Source: Bacteroidota bacterium (GTDB taxonomy: Bacteria; Bacteroidota; Bacteroidia; JABEUT01). From it: 43,732 nucleotides of DNA. The notes beneath the pieces are model-generated. The model was not told where the DNA came from, made no database searches, and worked only from the letters and a program-made list of their open reading frames with translations. The stretch lies in NCBI GenBank assembly GCA_013288345.1, contig JABDCA010000025.1:1-43732 (forward strand). Reading direction: 5' to 3'. Every line of letters begins with the position of its first letter. The stretch's first letter is position 1. The position numbers were made by a program, and so were the translations under genes. Positions 8,346 to 16,241 of the stretch are shown one piece after another.

Positions 8346-10520
8346 TTAAATATAATTTTTCTGAGCCTCCTGTATTTCTGTTATCGCTTGTTCAGTCAGT
8401 AAAGCTAATGAATTATTTAATGTTCTTATCTTTTCAATTCCGGTTGCTGAGGCGCTTAGGTTTTCCATTTCTTCCAGTATCTTCTCCAGGGCTGTTATTC
8501 CTATTAGCGAAACGGTCGATTTCATGTGGTGCGAACTTGTTTTGATCTTACTATAGTCTGCACCCTGCACAGCATCATTTATAGAAACCGCATCTAATGG
8601 AATCTGTTTAATTACAATATCTATAGTTTCCTTTATTACTTCCTTTTTGTTGTGCATCGAGCGGGTTAAAAAACCGAGATTAATTAGAGTGTTTGCATGG
8701 CTGGTTCCATTACTGTTGTTTACCTTTAACGACACTGCATGAACCATTTTCTCGAATAACAGTTCCGCGTTAATAGGTTTGGCAATGTATTCGTCCATGC
8801 CGGCCTGCAGGCATTTTTCTCTTTCGCCTGCCATGGCGTTAGCTGTCATAGCTATAATGGATACGCCGCTTTTCAAGTCGTTGCGTATAACCGATGTGGT
8901 TTCATAGCCATTCATTTCAGGCATTTCTATATCCATCAGTATAATATCATACTGCTTTGTTTTTATTTTTTCAATGGCCTTCCTGCCATTTTCTGCTACA
9001 TCGGCATGTATATGGTATTCTGCAAAAAGGCTTGATACAAATTTTATGTTCGCCGGGTTATCTTCTACCAATAAAATGGCAATGTTGCCAAGCTTGGTAA
9101 TATTATTTTCATTGTCTAGCGGGTAAACAGGCGAATATATTTTACTTGTCTTTTTATAGGGCAGTACAAACGAAAATACAGAGCCTTCGCCAACTTTGCT
9201 CTTTACCGAAATGGTTCCGCCCTGCAACTCAGTTAATTGTTTTGATATGCTTAAGCCCAAGCCTGTACCGCCATAATTGCGTGTAGTATGCGCTTCAGCC
9301 TGCCTGAACCTTTCGAAAATGTGTTGCAGGTTATCTTCTGTAATACCTATGCCGGTATCTTTTACCAGTATCTCTATACGGTACAGTTCTTCTTCCTCAG
9401 TTATTAGCCTGGCATAAACCGATACACTGCCTTGTTTGGTAAACTTAATGGCATTGCCTACCAGGTTAATAAGTATCTGCGATAAACGCGTGGCGTCGCC
9501 CAAAACAGTATCGGGTAGGTTGGCATCGTAGTTAAATGACAAGTCCAGTTTTTTTTCGGCTGCCTTTTGTGAAAGCATAATTTGCATTGACCTGAATACT
9601 TCTTTTATACTGATGGGCTGTTCCTCAAATACCATTGCCCCCGAATTGATCTTCGAAATATCGAGCACATCATTTACTATCTGCAACAAGCTCTCACCCG
9701 ACGACTTAATAGTGCGCACATAGTCTTTTTCCTGTGGCTGCAGGTCATGTTTAAGCAGCAGGTTAGTAAAGCCTATAATGGAATTCATAGGGGTGCGTAT
9801 CTCATGGCTCATATTGGCCAGGAAGGTCTCTTTTAACATGGCCGATTCTTCTGCCGACTTCTTCGCCTCAATTAAATCTTTTTCAGAGTTTAACCTTTTG
9901 TTATGTTCTTTAAGGTAAAAATAGAAGATAAGGAACAGGATGATAAGCATAACAACCCTGCCAAATATGGTGGTGAGAATTAGCGACGCAAACGAATCCC
10001 TGTCCTTTGATAAGCGCTCAGATAGCAATATTTCTTCATTGTTGTTAAAAGCAGAAGTGAGTTTTGCAACAGATAGCATAAGGCTACCTCCAATATCACT
10101 TTGTGTAAACTGCCTGGCTGCATCAAGCCCCTTGCTTTTCCGTAATGCAATAACACTGTCAGCAAAAGCTATCTTTAATTTTACGGCATGGTGCAGGCTA
10201 TCAAGCAAAATTGCCTGGCTTGGGTTGTCCTTTACCATATCGATAAGTTGCGAATAAACAGTATCTATCTTTTTTACTCTGTTATTATACCGGTCGAGGT
10301 ATTTCTGGTCCGCGGTTATCACATAACGCAATTCGAGTGTTTCTGCTTCACGAACTTGTTCAAGGCCGGTTTCTGCCAACGATATTACAGTATGAGAGTG
10401 CCTTACCCAATCGGTAGCATGGCGCGATTCGTTTGTACGTTTATACGAATAGATGCTTATGCCGGTTAAAAGAGCCGCAACAAGGCAAAACACAACTATT
10501 GTATTTGCTCTATGGCTCAT
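8346..10520 (-). CDS. CHASE3 hybrid sensor histidine kinase with REC and HPt
   Basis: 724 aa starting at ATG 10520. TM1 is at about 8-26, CHASE3 at about 35-175 (REAETLELRYVITADQKYLD), TM2 at about 182-204. HisKA follows with His239 in NMSHEIRTPMN, then HATPase_c (NLVGNAIKFT, KDTGIGI, GGTGLGLSISKQ). A REC domain carries Asp in IILMDIEMPEMNGYETT, and a C-terminal HPt carries His in KTSSHHMKSTVSL. It is a paralogue of the 851-aa kinase but lacks the PAS domain between TM2 and HisKA, which accounts for most of the length difference. It is transcribed with the receiver 19 bp downstream and divergently from dxs. The CHASE3 domains differ enough that the two kinases may sense different periplasmic cues. 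Confidence 0.93.
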   Translation of the reverse strand: MSHRANTIVVFCLVAALLTGISIYSYKRTNESRHATDWVRHSHTVISLAETGLEQVREAETLELRYVITADQKYLDRYNNRVKKIDTVYSQLIDMVKDNPSQAILLDSLHHAVKLKIAFADSVIALRKSKGLDAARQFTQSDIGGSLMLSVAKLTSAFNNNEEILLSERLSKDRDSFASLILTTIFGRVVMLIILFLIFYFYLKEHNKRLNSEKDLIEAKKSAEESAMLKETFLANMSHEIRTPMNSIIGFTNLLLKHDLQPQEKDYVRTIKSSGESLLQIVNDVLDISKINSGAMVFEEQPISIKEVFRSMQIMLSQKAAEKKLDLSFNYDANLPDTVLGDATRLSQILINLVGNAIKFTKQGSVSVYARLITEEEELYRIEILVKDTGIGITEDNLQHIFERFRQAEAHTTRNYGGTGLGLSISKQLTELQGGTISVKSKVGEGSVFSFVLPYKKTSKIYSPVYPLDNENNITKLGNIAILLVEDNPANIKFVSSLFAEYHIHADVAENGRKAIEKIKTKQYDIILMDIEMPEMNGYETTSVIRNDLKSGVSIIAMTANAMAGEREKCLQAGMDEYIAKPINAELLFEKMVHAVSLKVNNSNGTSHANTLINLGFLTRSMHNKKEVIKETIDIVIKQIPLDAVSINDAVQGADYSKIKTSSHHMKSTVSLIGITALEKILEEMENLSASATGIEKIRTLNNSLALLTEQAITEIQEAQKNYI

Positions 10521-10578
10521 TTATTACTGTAAAATGGGGTTTTCATACGCAGCAATATTAAGCATTATAGGAAGAACT

Positions 10579-10696
10579 TATTTGATAATGTGCAGATTTG
10601 AATATTTGATAATGGCGAAACAATAATGCTGTTTTCTAAGCTACTGTGCTATTTCACCATCAAATCACCAAATTACCAAATCATCAAATTATTTAA
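10579..10696 (+). repeat. AT-rich imperfect inverted repeat (TTTGATnATTTGG type)
   Basis: Left arm 10579-10615 (TTTGATAATGTGCAGATTTG, then AATATTTGATAATGG) is roughly the reverse complement of 10654-10695 (CACCATCAAATCACCAAATT, then ACCAAATCATCAAATTATT). The spacer holds nothing recognisable. It lies between the divergent kinase and dxs genes and directly precedes the dxs promoter-like motif. Confidence 0.6.
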
Positions 10697-10731
10697 CCTT
10701 TTTTAAGCTTTATAGAATATCGAAATTGTCC

Positions 10732-10740
10732 TATATTTGC
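10732..10740 (+). promoter_or_regulatory. Candidate Bacteroidota -7 element for dxs
   Basis: TATATTTGC matches the TAnnTTTG consensus and lies 38 bp before the dxs start codon. No convincing -33 TTG stands at the usual spacing, so this rests on one element. Confidence 0.5.
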
Positions 10741-10778
10741 ACACTAAGTAATGTTAAGGTAACGTACAGTTCATTTTG

Positions 10779-12722
10779 ATGGATAAAGCACCGGATCTCT
10801 TAAGTACAATAAATTTCCCATCCGATTTAAGGAAACTTAAAGAATCAGACCTGAAGCAGGTGTGTGATGAGCTAAGGCAGTTTATCATTGACCTTGTTTC
10901 GGAAAAAGGCGGCCACTTTGGTGGTAGTCTTGGCGTGGTGGAGCTTACTGTAGCATTGCATTACATATTCAATACCCCTTACGACCAACTGGTATGGGAT
11001 ACAGGACACCAGGCATACGGACATAAGATACTTACCGGCAGGCGAGATGTGTTTTATACCAACCGTGTTTACAAAGGCATAAGCGGGTTCCCTAACCGTA
11101 AGGAAAGTGAATACGATACTTTTGGAGTAGGGCATACCTCTACATCTATATCGGCCGCTTTGGGTATGGCAACGGCATCGCACTACAAAGGCGAGAACGA
11201 CCGCCAACATATAGCAGTTATTGGCGATGGTGCCATGACAGCAGGCCTTGCTTTTGAGGGCTTGAACAATGCAGGAATATCAAAATCGAACATATTAGTT
11301 GTCCTCAACGATAATTGCATGTCTATAGACCCTAATGTGGGTGCATTAAGGGCATACCTTACCGATATGACCATCTCTCCGGGTTATAATAAAATGAAGG
11401 ATGAGGTTTGGAAGCTGTTAGGTAAAATAAGCAAGTTCGGCCCCAACGCACAGGATATTGCATCGAAGATTGAGAACGCTGTTAAGACATCATTGTTACA
11501 CCAGAGTAATTTGTTCGAATCACTGAACTTCCGCTACTTTGGCCCTGTTGATGGGCACGATGTTACTCGCCTTGCACACATATTAAAAGAACTTAAAAAC
11601 ATACCCGGCCCTAAAATACTGCATACCCTTACTATGAAAGGCAAGGGCTATAAGTTTTCGGAAGGTGGCGATCAAACCCTTTGGCACTCTCCGGGTACGT
11701 TCGATAAAAATACCGGTGAACTTATAAAAGGTGAAAACAAAGGGCCACAACCACCCAAGTATCAGGATGTGTTTGGACACACCATGGTAGAACTGGCCGA
11801 AAAGAATTCGAAGATAATGGGCATTACCCCGGCTATGCCATCGGGTTGCTCGCTGAATATAATGATGAAGGCCATGCCCGACCGCGCATTTGATGTGGGC
11901 ATTGCAGAACAACACGCAGTTACCTTTTCAGCAGGCTTAGCCACACAGGGCCTTATACCATATTGCAATATATATTCCACATTTATGCAACGCGCCTACG
12001 ACCAGGTGATACATGATGTGGCTATACAAAATATTAAAGTTGTTTTTTGCCTGGACCGTGGCGGAGTGGCAGGCTCTGATGGCCCTACGCACCATGGTAA
12101 CTACGATCTGGCCTTTTTTCGTTGCGTGCCCAACATGATAGTATCGGCGCCTATGGATGAACTGGAATTGCGTAACCTGATGTATACTGCCCAGTTAGAA
12201 AAAGTGGTATCTCCTATATCTATCCGTTACCCGCGTGGTAATGGTGTGGTAATTGATTGGAAACAACCTTTTAAAGAAATTGAAATTGGCAAGGGCCGAA
12301 AAATAAAAGAGGGTAAGGATGTGGCTATTGTAACCATTGGCCACCCCGGTAACTTTGCTGTTACAGCCTGTAAAGCACTAGCCGAAGAAGGCATTGATGC
12401 CGCACATTACGACCTGCGTTTTGTAAAACCTATTGATACAGCTATGCTGCACGAGGTGTTTACCAAGTTCGACAAGGTAATAACCGTAGAAGATGGTTGC
12501 CTTATGGGCGGCATGGGCAGCGCAGTGCTCGAGTTTATGGCCGATAATAACTACAGCGCTAAAGTGGTAAGGCTGGGTATACCCGATAAAGTGGTAGAGC
12601 ATGGCACACAAATGGAACTGTATAAGGAATGTGGCTATAGCCCCGATGATATTACTGATACTGTCCGCGGACTTATGGGTAAAAAGAAGAAAAGTGTAAG
12701 CTCATTATTCATTTCGTTATAA
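10779..12722 (+). CDS. dxs: 1-deoxy-D-xylulose-5-phosphate synthase
   Basis: 647 aa from ATG at 10779. It condenses pyruvate and glyceraldehyde-3-phosphate, with thiamine diphosphate, into DXP. This is the first step of the MEP isoprenoid pathway, in the cytoplasm. Visible are the N-terminal thiamine diphosphate-binding part (GGHFGGSLGVVELTVALHY, His46; DTGHQAYGHK, His77), the GDG motif at 149-151 with downstream NDN at 178-180, and the transketolase pyrimidine-binding domain (VGIAEQHAVTFSAGLA, DRGGVAGSDGPTHHG). The C-terminal transketolase domain has VEDGCLMGGMGSAVLEF. Length is normal for the family. A possible promoter lies 38 bp upstream. No other isoprenoid gene is nearby, so it appears to be a single-gene unit. 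Confidence 0.97.
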   Translation: MDKAPDLLSTINFPSDLRKLKESDLKQVCDELRQFIIDLVSEKGGHFGGSLGVVELTVALHYIFNTPYDQLVWDTGHQAYGHKILTGRRDVFYTNRVYKGISGFPNRKESEYDTFGVGHTSTSISAALGMATASHYKGENDRQHIAVIGDGAMTAGLAFEGLNNAGISKSNILVVLNDNCMSIDPNVGALRAYLTDMTISPGYNKMKDEVWKLLGKISKFGPNAQDIASKIENAVKTSLLHQSNLFESLNFRYFGPVDGHDVTRLAHILKELKNIPGPKILHTLTMKGKGYKFSEGGDQTLWHSPGTFDKNTGELIKGENKGPQPPKYQDVFGHTMVELAEKNSKIMGITPAMPSGCSLNIMMKAMPDRAFDVGIAEQHAVTFSAGLATQGLIPYCNIYSTFMQRAYDQVIHDVAIQNIKVVFCLDRGGVAGSDGPTHHGNYDLAFFRCVPNMIVSAPMDELELRNLMYTAQLEKVVSPISIRYPRGNGVVIDWKQPFKEIEIGKGRKIKEGKDVAIVTIGHPGNFAVTACKALAEEGIDAAHYDLRFVKPIDTAMLHEVFTKFDKVITVEDGCLMGGMGSAVLEFMADNNYSAKVVRLGIPDKVVEHGTQMELYKECGYSPDDITDTVRGLMGKKKKSVSSLFISL

Positions 12723-12723
12723 A

Positions 12724-12813
12724 ATAGCACACAGATGAAGCAGATTGAACAGATTAACACAGATAAATCAGTGAATATCCGTCTAATCAGTTTAATCCGT
12801 GTTCTATTGTATT
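12724..12813 (+). repeat. Imperfect inverted repeat (ACAGATTAACACAGAT type)
   Basis: Left arm AGCACACAGATGAAGCAGAT (from 12726) and right arm ending AATCAGTTTAATCCGTGTTC pair imperfectly: about 21 of 29 positions match when the right arm is reverse-complemented. It fills most of the 120-bp gap between dxs and the C1 peptidase gene. It belongs to a widespread kind of Bacteroidota intergenic repeat. Traces of a similar family are at 14054-14080 and 22262-22300. Confidence 0.6.
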
Positions 12814-12842
12814 AAAGTATAAATCAACAAACCAACACCTTT

Positions 12843-14051
12843 ATGAAACAGAAAATTTGGAACAGCCTGTTAGCCGTAGCGCTAATCAGTACTTCGGTTA
12901 TGGCACAAAAGCCCGATAGCCCCGGAAGCGGTAACGTGGCCACTACACCCGATATACCTTTAACCAACAAGGCGGGTAGCAAATACCAGTTTACCATTGT
13001 AAAAGATAATGGCGCTACCAGCGTAAAGAACCAGTTTCACTCCGGTACATGCTGGTGTTTTTCTACCCAGTCGTTCTTAGAGTCTGAATTGATGCGCATG
13101 GGCAAAGGCACAGTTAACCTATCGCAAATGTTTGTGGTGCATAATATGTACCTGCTTAAAGCACAAAACTATATACGCTATCAGGGCCATGCCAATTTTG
13201 GCGATGGAGGCGAACCGCATGATGTAATTAACTCATTGCGTATGTTCGGTGTAGTGCCTGCAAGCGCTTACTTAGGTATGCCTGCCACTATGGAGAAGCC
13301 TGAACTGAGCGAACAGGACAATGTGCTGCACGCTATGCTTGATGCCATGCTTAAGTTGCCTGAAGGCCACCTCGACCCAAACTGGTTCGAAGCCTATAAA
13401 GGTGCATTAGATGGTTACATGGGCAAGGTGCCTACCGAGTTTACCTACGAAGGTAAAACCTATACACCACAAAGTTATGCCAAGTACTTAGGCCTTAATC
13501 CTGATGATTATGTAGAGATAACTTCATTTACTCACCATCCTTTTTACAGCAAATTTATTTTGGAAGTTGCTGATAACTTCGAAAACGGAGAAGTGTACAA
13601 CGTGCCATTAGATGACCTGCAAAAGATAACCGACAACGCACTTATGAATGGCTATACCATAGAGTGGGGTAGCGATGTAAGCGAACCCGGCTTTGATGCA
13701 CGCAAGAGCAGCCTTGCCATTATGCCTGAGGCCGATATGGGTATGATGACCGCTTCGCAAAAGGATTCCTTGTTTTTGAACCCTGTACCGCAAAAGAAAA
13801 TTACACAGGAAATGCGCCAGGAAGCTTTTGATAATCTTGCCACAACCGATGACCATGGTATGCAGATTACAGGCATTGCAAAGGACCAAACAGGGCAGGA
13901 GTATTACATTGTAAAGAACAGTTGGGGAACAGCTAACTACTGCAAAGGATACTTTTACTTATCGCAGCCTTTTTACCTTTACAAAACAACCAGCATAATG
14001 GTAAACAAAAATGCCATACCTGCTGATTTAAGGAAGAAAATGGGCATTTAG
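12843..14051 (+). CDS. Secreted C1 cysteine peptidase, bleomycin hydrolase-type (aminopeptidase C)
   Basis: 402 aa with signal peptide (MKQKIWNSLLAVALISTSVM, AQ). The papain-fold catalytic set is visible: oxyanion Gln64 and Cys70 in NQFHSGTCWCFS, His338 in DDHGMQITG and Asn359 in VKNSWG. The layout is that of the C1B/bleomycin hydrolase family, with the large insertion between the Cys and His parts. The family's cytoplasmic members trim peptides from the N-terminus; the signal peptide here indicates periplasmic or extracellular peptide degradation. Length is slightly below the usual cytoplasmic enzyme (about 450). A strong terminator follows 28 bp after the stop. No partner gene is obvious. 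Confidence 0.92.
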   Translation: MKQKIWNSLLAVALISTSVMAQKPDSPGSGNVATTPDIPLTNKAGSKYQFTIVKDNGATSVKNQFHSGTCWCFSTQSFLESELMRMGKGTVNLSQMFVVHNMYLLKAQNYIRYQGHANFGDGGEPHDVINSLRMFGVVPASAYLGMPATMEKPELSEQDNVLHAMLDAMLKLPEGHLDPNWFEAYKGALDGYMGKVPTEFTYEGKTYTPQSYAKYLGLNPDDYVEITSFTHHPFYSKFILEVADNFENGEVYNVPLDDLQKITDNALMNGYTIEWGSDVSEPGFDARKSSLAIMPEADMGMMTASQKDSLFLNPVPQKKITQEMRQEAFDNLATTDDHGMQITGIAKDQTGQEYYIVKNSWGTANYCKGYFYLSQPFYLYKTTSIMVNKNAIPADLRKKMGI

Positions 14052-14079
14052 AACTTAGCCACGAATTACACGAATTAAC

Positions 14080-14109
14080 AAAAAAGCCTCGCATTTGCGA
14101 GGCTTTTTT
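14080..14109 (+). terminator. Intrinsic terminator of the C1 peptidase gene
   Basis: Stem GCCTCGC (14086-14092), loop ATTT, stem GCGAGGC (14097-14103). It is preceded by six A and followed by six T, so it can work in both directions. It directly follows the peptidase gene. Confidence 0.88.
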
Positions 14110-14186
14110 GTTGGGGGCTTGTAGCATTAACTTTAATTTGTTGAAACCTTTTTTGCCTAGTATAGTATAATAATTATGGTTTTTGG

Positions 14187-14194
14187 TAATTTTG
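14187..14194 (+). promoter_or_regulatory. Candidate -7 element of the toxin-antitoxin pair
   Basis: TAATTTTG fits TAnnTTTG and lies 16 bp before the antitoxin ATG, after the terminator of the previous gene. No clear -33 TTG stands at standard spacing. Confidence 0.4.
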
Positions 14195-14210
14195 AATAAA
14201 CGATATTGTT

Positions 14211-14441
14211 ATGACTACAATAACTGAAAGAGAGAAGATAGCAAAGTTGGTGTTGACCACCACCGATGATTCAATGCTGTTGAAAATAAAAGCCTTGATA
14301 TCATCATCGGCGAAAGCAAAGGAAAAATATATTAAAAAATATAATAAGGAAATTGACGAGGCCGTGGAAAGGATAAAAAAAGGAAAATACCTTACCCATC
14401 AACAAGTAGAAGCACTGCTGGAAGAATGGGATCAAAAGTAA
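14211..14441 (+). CDS. Antitoxin of a type II toxin-antitoxin pair
   Basis: 76 aa, highly charged and predicted mostly helical (MTTITEREKIAKLVLTTTDD at the start, EIDEAVERIKKGKYLTHQQV near the end). The C-terminal AVERIKKGKYLTHQQVEALL resembles the short toxin-binding helix of antitoxins paired with ParE/RelE toxins in Bacteroidota. No clear DNA-binding motif is visible, so autoregulation is assumed from the family, not seen. Its last 16 bp overlap the start of the toxin gene, the usual arrangement for coupled translation. Assignment rests on this context and on similarity in kind, not on a diagnostic motif. Confidence 0.8.
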   Translation: MTTITEREKIAKLVLTTTDDSMLLKIKALISSSAKAKEKYIKKYNKEIDEAVERIKKGKYLTHQQVEALLEEWDQK

Positions 14442-14734
14442 ATCTTGTCATACACTGGGACGAGAAAGCATTCGAAGATTTTATTAATATCATTGATCAT
14501 ATAAGCCAAAACTCTCCTGCCAACGCATTATCAGTCAGGCGCAGGATAATGAGGATTATTAAAGCATTGCCTTTAAATCCGATGATATTCCGGGTGGATG
14601 AACTGAAAATGGATAATGAGGGTGAATTTAGAGTTTTCAGTAAAGACAATATCCGTGTTTCCTATAAAATAGAATCGAAGAGGATTTTAATTGCAAGAAT
14701 CAGGCATTCGAGCCAGGAACCAATTGTTTATTAA
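14426..14734 (+). CDS. ParE/RelE-superfamily toxin
   Basis: 102 aa, ATG at 14426 inside the antitoxin gene. It has the ParE/RelE pattern: an N-terminal strand and two helices (IHWDEKAFEDFINIIDHISQ, then the NALSVRRRIMRIIKALPLNP helix), followed by beta strands with MIFRVDEL, GEFRVFSKDNIRVSYKIE and ILIARIRHSSQEP. The Arg and His in the last strand (IARIRHSSQ) match the position of the active or conserved C-terminal residues of the fold. Members either poison gyrase (ParE) or cleave mRNA on the ribosome (RelE); which applies cannot be told here. It ends 24 bp before a convergent gene. Confidence 0.87.
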   Translation: MGSKVNLVIHWDEKAFEDFINIIDHISQNSPANALSVRRRIMRIIKALPLNPMIFRVDELKMDNEGEFRVFSKDNIRVSYKIESKRILIARIRHSSQEPIVY

Positions 14735-14758
14735 ATAAAGAGCCTCGCAGATTTTTTT

Positions 14759-15112
14759 TTAGTTAGTATTTGCCGGTTTAATGTGCAAATACAGCATTAT
14801 AATTCCCATTACAACGGGAATCAAGAACCAAAGAAAGAAACGTTCGAAGTTTGTCATAATAGGTATATGTATAAAGCTGAGATTCAAAAAGCAGATGGTT
14901 AAATAAGCAAGTGATGCCTTCTTTTTATCAAACATTAGTGCCGCCGCCGATGCGAGTAAGCAAAAACCCGCACCAAACCCATATATCAGTAAAAAGCCAA
15001 AACCCCAGTCGTCATCTTTCATAAACGTATCGTGCCCCTTAATGCATGCAATGTAAAGGATGCCAACAAGTGCAAGGGCTAAAATGTATTTTATTGGTTT
15101 TGTTTTTGGCAT
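14759..15112 (-). CDS. Small multi-pass membrane protein of unknown function
   Basis: 117 aa from ATG at 15112 (MPKTKPIKYILALALVGILY). An upstream in-frame start would add 14 non-hydrophobic residues and is less likely. Four hydrophobic segments are visible, at about 8-25, 37-58, 66-84 and 92-111, so it is an inner-membrane protein. No family signature was recognised. It converges on the toxin gene with a 24-bp gap containing a T-run and a fragment (GAGCCTCGCAG) that resembles half of the terminator at 14080-14109. It is divergent from the LysM-containing gene. Confidence 0.7.
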   Translation of the reverse strand: MPKTKPIKYILALALVGILYIACIKGHDTFMKDDDWGFGFLLIYGFGAGFCLLASAAALMFDKKKASLAYLTICFLNLSFIHIPIMTNFERFFLWFLIPVVMGIIMLYLHIKPANTN

Positions 15113-15212
15113 AGTAAAGTAAGTGTGCTGCTTATTCAAATATAATAAAAGCATTTTACCTTCACAATCATACCGCTAGCTGACTTTAATCATTACCTTA
15201 CCTAATAGTGCT

Positions 15213-15242
15213 GGTATACCCATGTATACCGCTTTATGTTTG
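15213..15242 (+). promoter_or_regulatory. Palindrome next to a candidate -7 element
   Basis: GGTATACCCATGTATACC (15213-15230) is an inverted repeat with 7-bp arms and a 4-bp centre. TATGTTTG (15235-15242), a good TAnnTTTG match, begins 4 bp later and is 59 bp upstream of the ATG at 15302. The palindrome would sit in the spacer upstream of the -7 element, a place where a repressor could block polymerase. No regulator candidate is adjacent. Confidence 0.45.
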
Positions 15243-15301
15243 TGTTTATTAAAGCAACATCGTTTTACAGACGTCTTTAATAACTGATAACGCTAAATGG
15301 T

Positions 15302-16171
15302 ATGAATAGAAGAATAATACAACCTGTCAAATTTTCAGTGCTTTTTGTTTCGGCTGCTGTTGCCCTTGCAGCAATGCCTGCCGGCGGTGGCCGTTATACC
15401 GACTCGCATATAATACTCGACGATGTGTTTAAGAGCATTGATAATGTAAAGACCTTAACCTATACTATGGTGTATAGCGAAAGGCTTGAGGCGGGAAGAA
15501 TGCATATAGATAGTAACGATGTAAAGTTTCAAAAAGCACCACGGAAAATATATATGAAGACTTCGGATGGAACCGAAGTATTATGGGTGGCTGATACCAA
15601 TAAGAACAGGGCCTTTGTTCACCCTAATTCGTTCCCTTACGCTACACTTTTGCTCGACCCTGACGGCTCGCTTATGCGCAAGGACCAGCACCACAACGTT
15701 ACATCTACCGGGTACGATTACTTTGAAGGTATATTGAAACTGGCTGCAGGTAATTTGGGCAACGAGTTCGATTCGCATTTTTTATACCTGGGTGAAGTTG
15801 TATTTAACGGTGTTAAATGCTACAACATTAAAGTAATTGAACCTGCCTTTAAGTATGTGCAATATATAGTGCAAAAAGGTGAAACGGTTTTGACAATTGC
15901 CAAAAAACTCGGGCTTAGCGAATACATGATACTGCAGCATAATAATCTTAATTCGTATAGCAGCATAGTTGCAGGCAAAACCATTATGGTGCCTAATAGT
16001 TATGCTAAAGCAATGACCCTATATATTGACAAAACAACTGCACTACCCGTTTTTATAAAGGTAGAAGATGAAAAAGGGTTATTTGAGCAATACACATTCC
16101 GCAACATAAGCGTGAACCCTGCCATTACTGCCAATGAGTTTTCAAGAAAAGATAAGGAGTATCATTTTTAA
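15302..16171 (+). CDS. DUF1571-like exported protein with an internal LysM domain
   Basis: 289 aa with an N-terminal hydrophobic export signal (about 10-28). Residues of about 39-187 and 235-285 look like the two parts of a DUF1571/LolA-like beta-sheet domain (TLTYTMVYSERLEAGRMHID, EVLWVADTNKNRAFVHPN, YIDKTTALPVFIKVEDEKG). Between them, residues 188-231 form a LysM domain (YIVQKGETVLTIAKKLGLSE and IVAGKTIMVP). LysM binds peptidoglycan glycans, so the protein is probably held at the cell wall. The LolA-like fold usually binds lipids, but no lipid-binding residues can be identified. It ends in a hairpin region shared with the convergent gene. The DUF1571 call is made by pattern only. Confidence 0.75.
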   Translation: MNRRIIQPVKFSVLFVSAAVALAAMPAGGGRYTDSHIILDDVFKSIDNVKTLTYTMVYSERLEAGRMHIDSNDVKFQKAPRKIYMKTSDGTEVLWVADTNKNRAFVHPNSFPYATLLLDPDGSLMRKDQHHNVTSTGYDYFEGILKLAAGNLGNEFDSHFLYLGEVVFNGVKCYNIKVIEPAFKYVQYIVQKGETVLTIAKKLGLSEYMILQHNNLNSYSSIVAGKTIMVPNSYAKAMTLYIDKTTALPVFIKVEDEKGLFEQYTFRNISVNPAITANEFSRKDKEYHF

Positions 16172-16185
16172 GAAAGCCTCCCCAA

Positions 16186-16227
16186 CCCCTCCAAGGAGGG
16201 GCTTAATCGGTCCTCCCTTCGGGAGGA
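16186..16227 (+). terminator. Double hairpin between convergent genes
   Basis: Two perfect palindromes stand in tandem: CCCCTCCAAGGAGGGG (16186-16201) and TCCTCCCTTCGGGAGGA (16211-16227). They fill the 70-bp gap between genes converging from both sides, and the second has the stable TTCG loop. The sequence resembles a common dispersed Bacteroidota element. A bidirectional terminator role is inference, since no T-run follows. Confidence 0.6.
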
Positions 16228-16241
16228 TTTAGGTGGGCCTC

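Noticed and set aside
11183-12611. Several minus-strand frames opposite dxs
   Set aside because: dxs is complete with all motifs on the plus strand; the antisense frames show no domain or start context.
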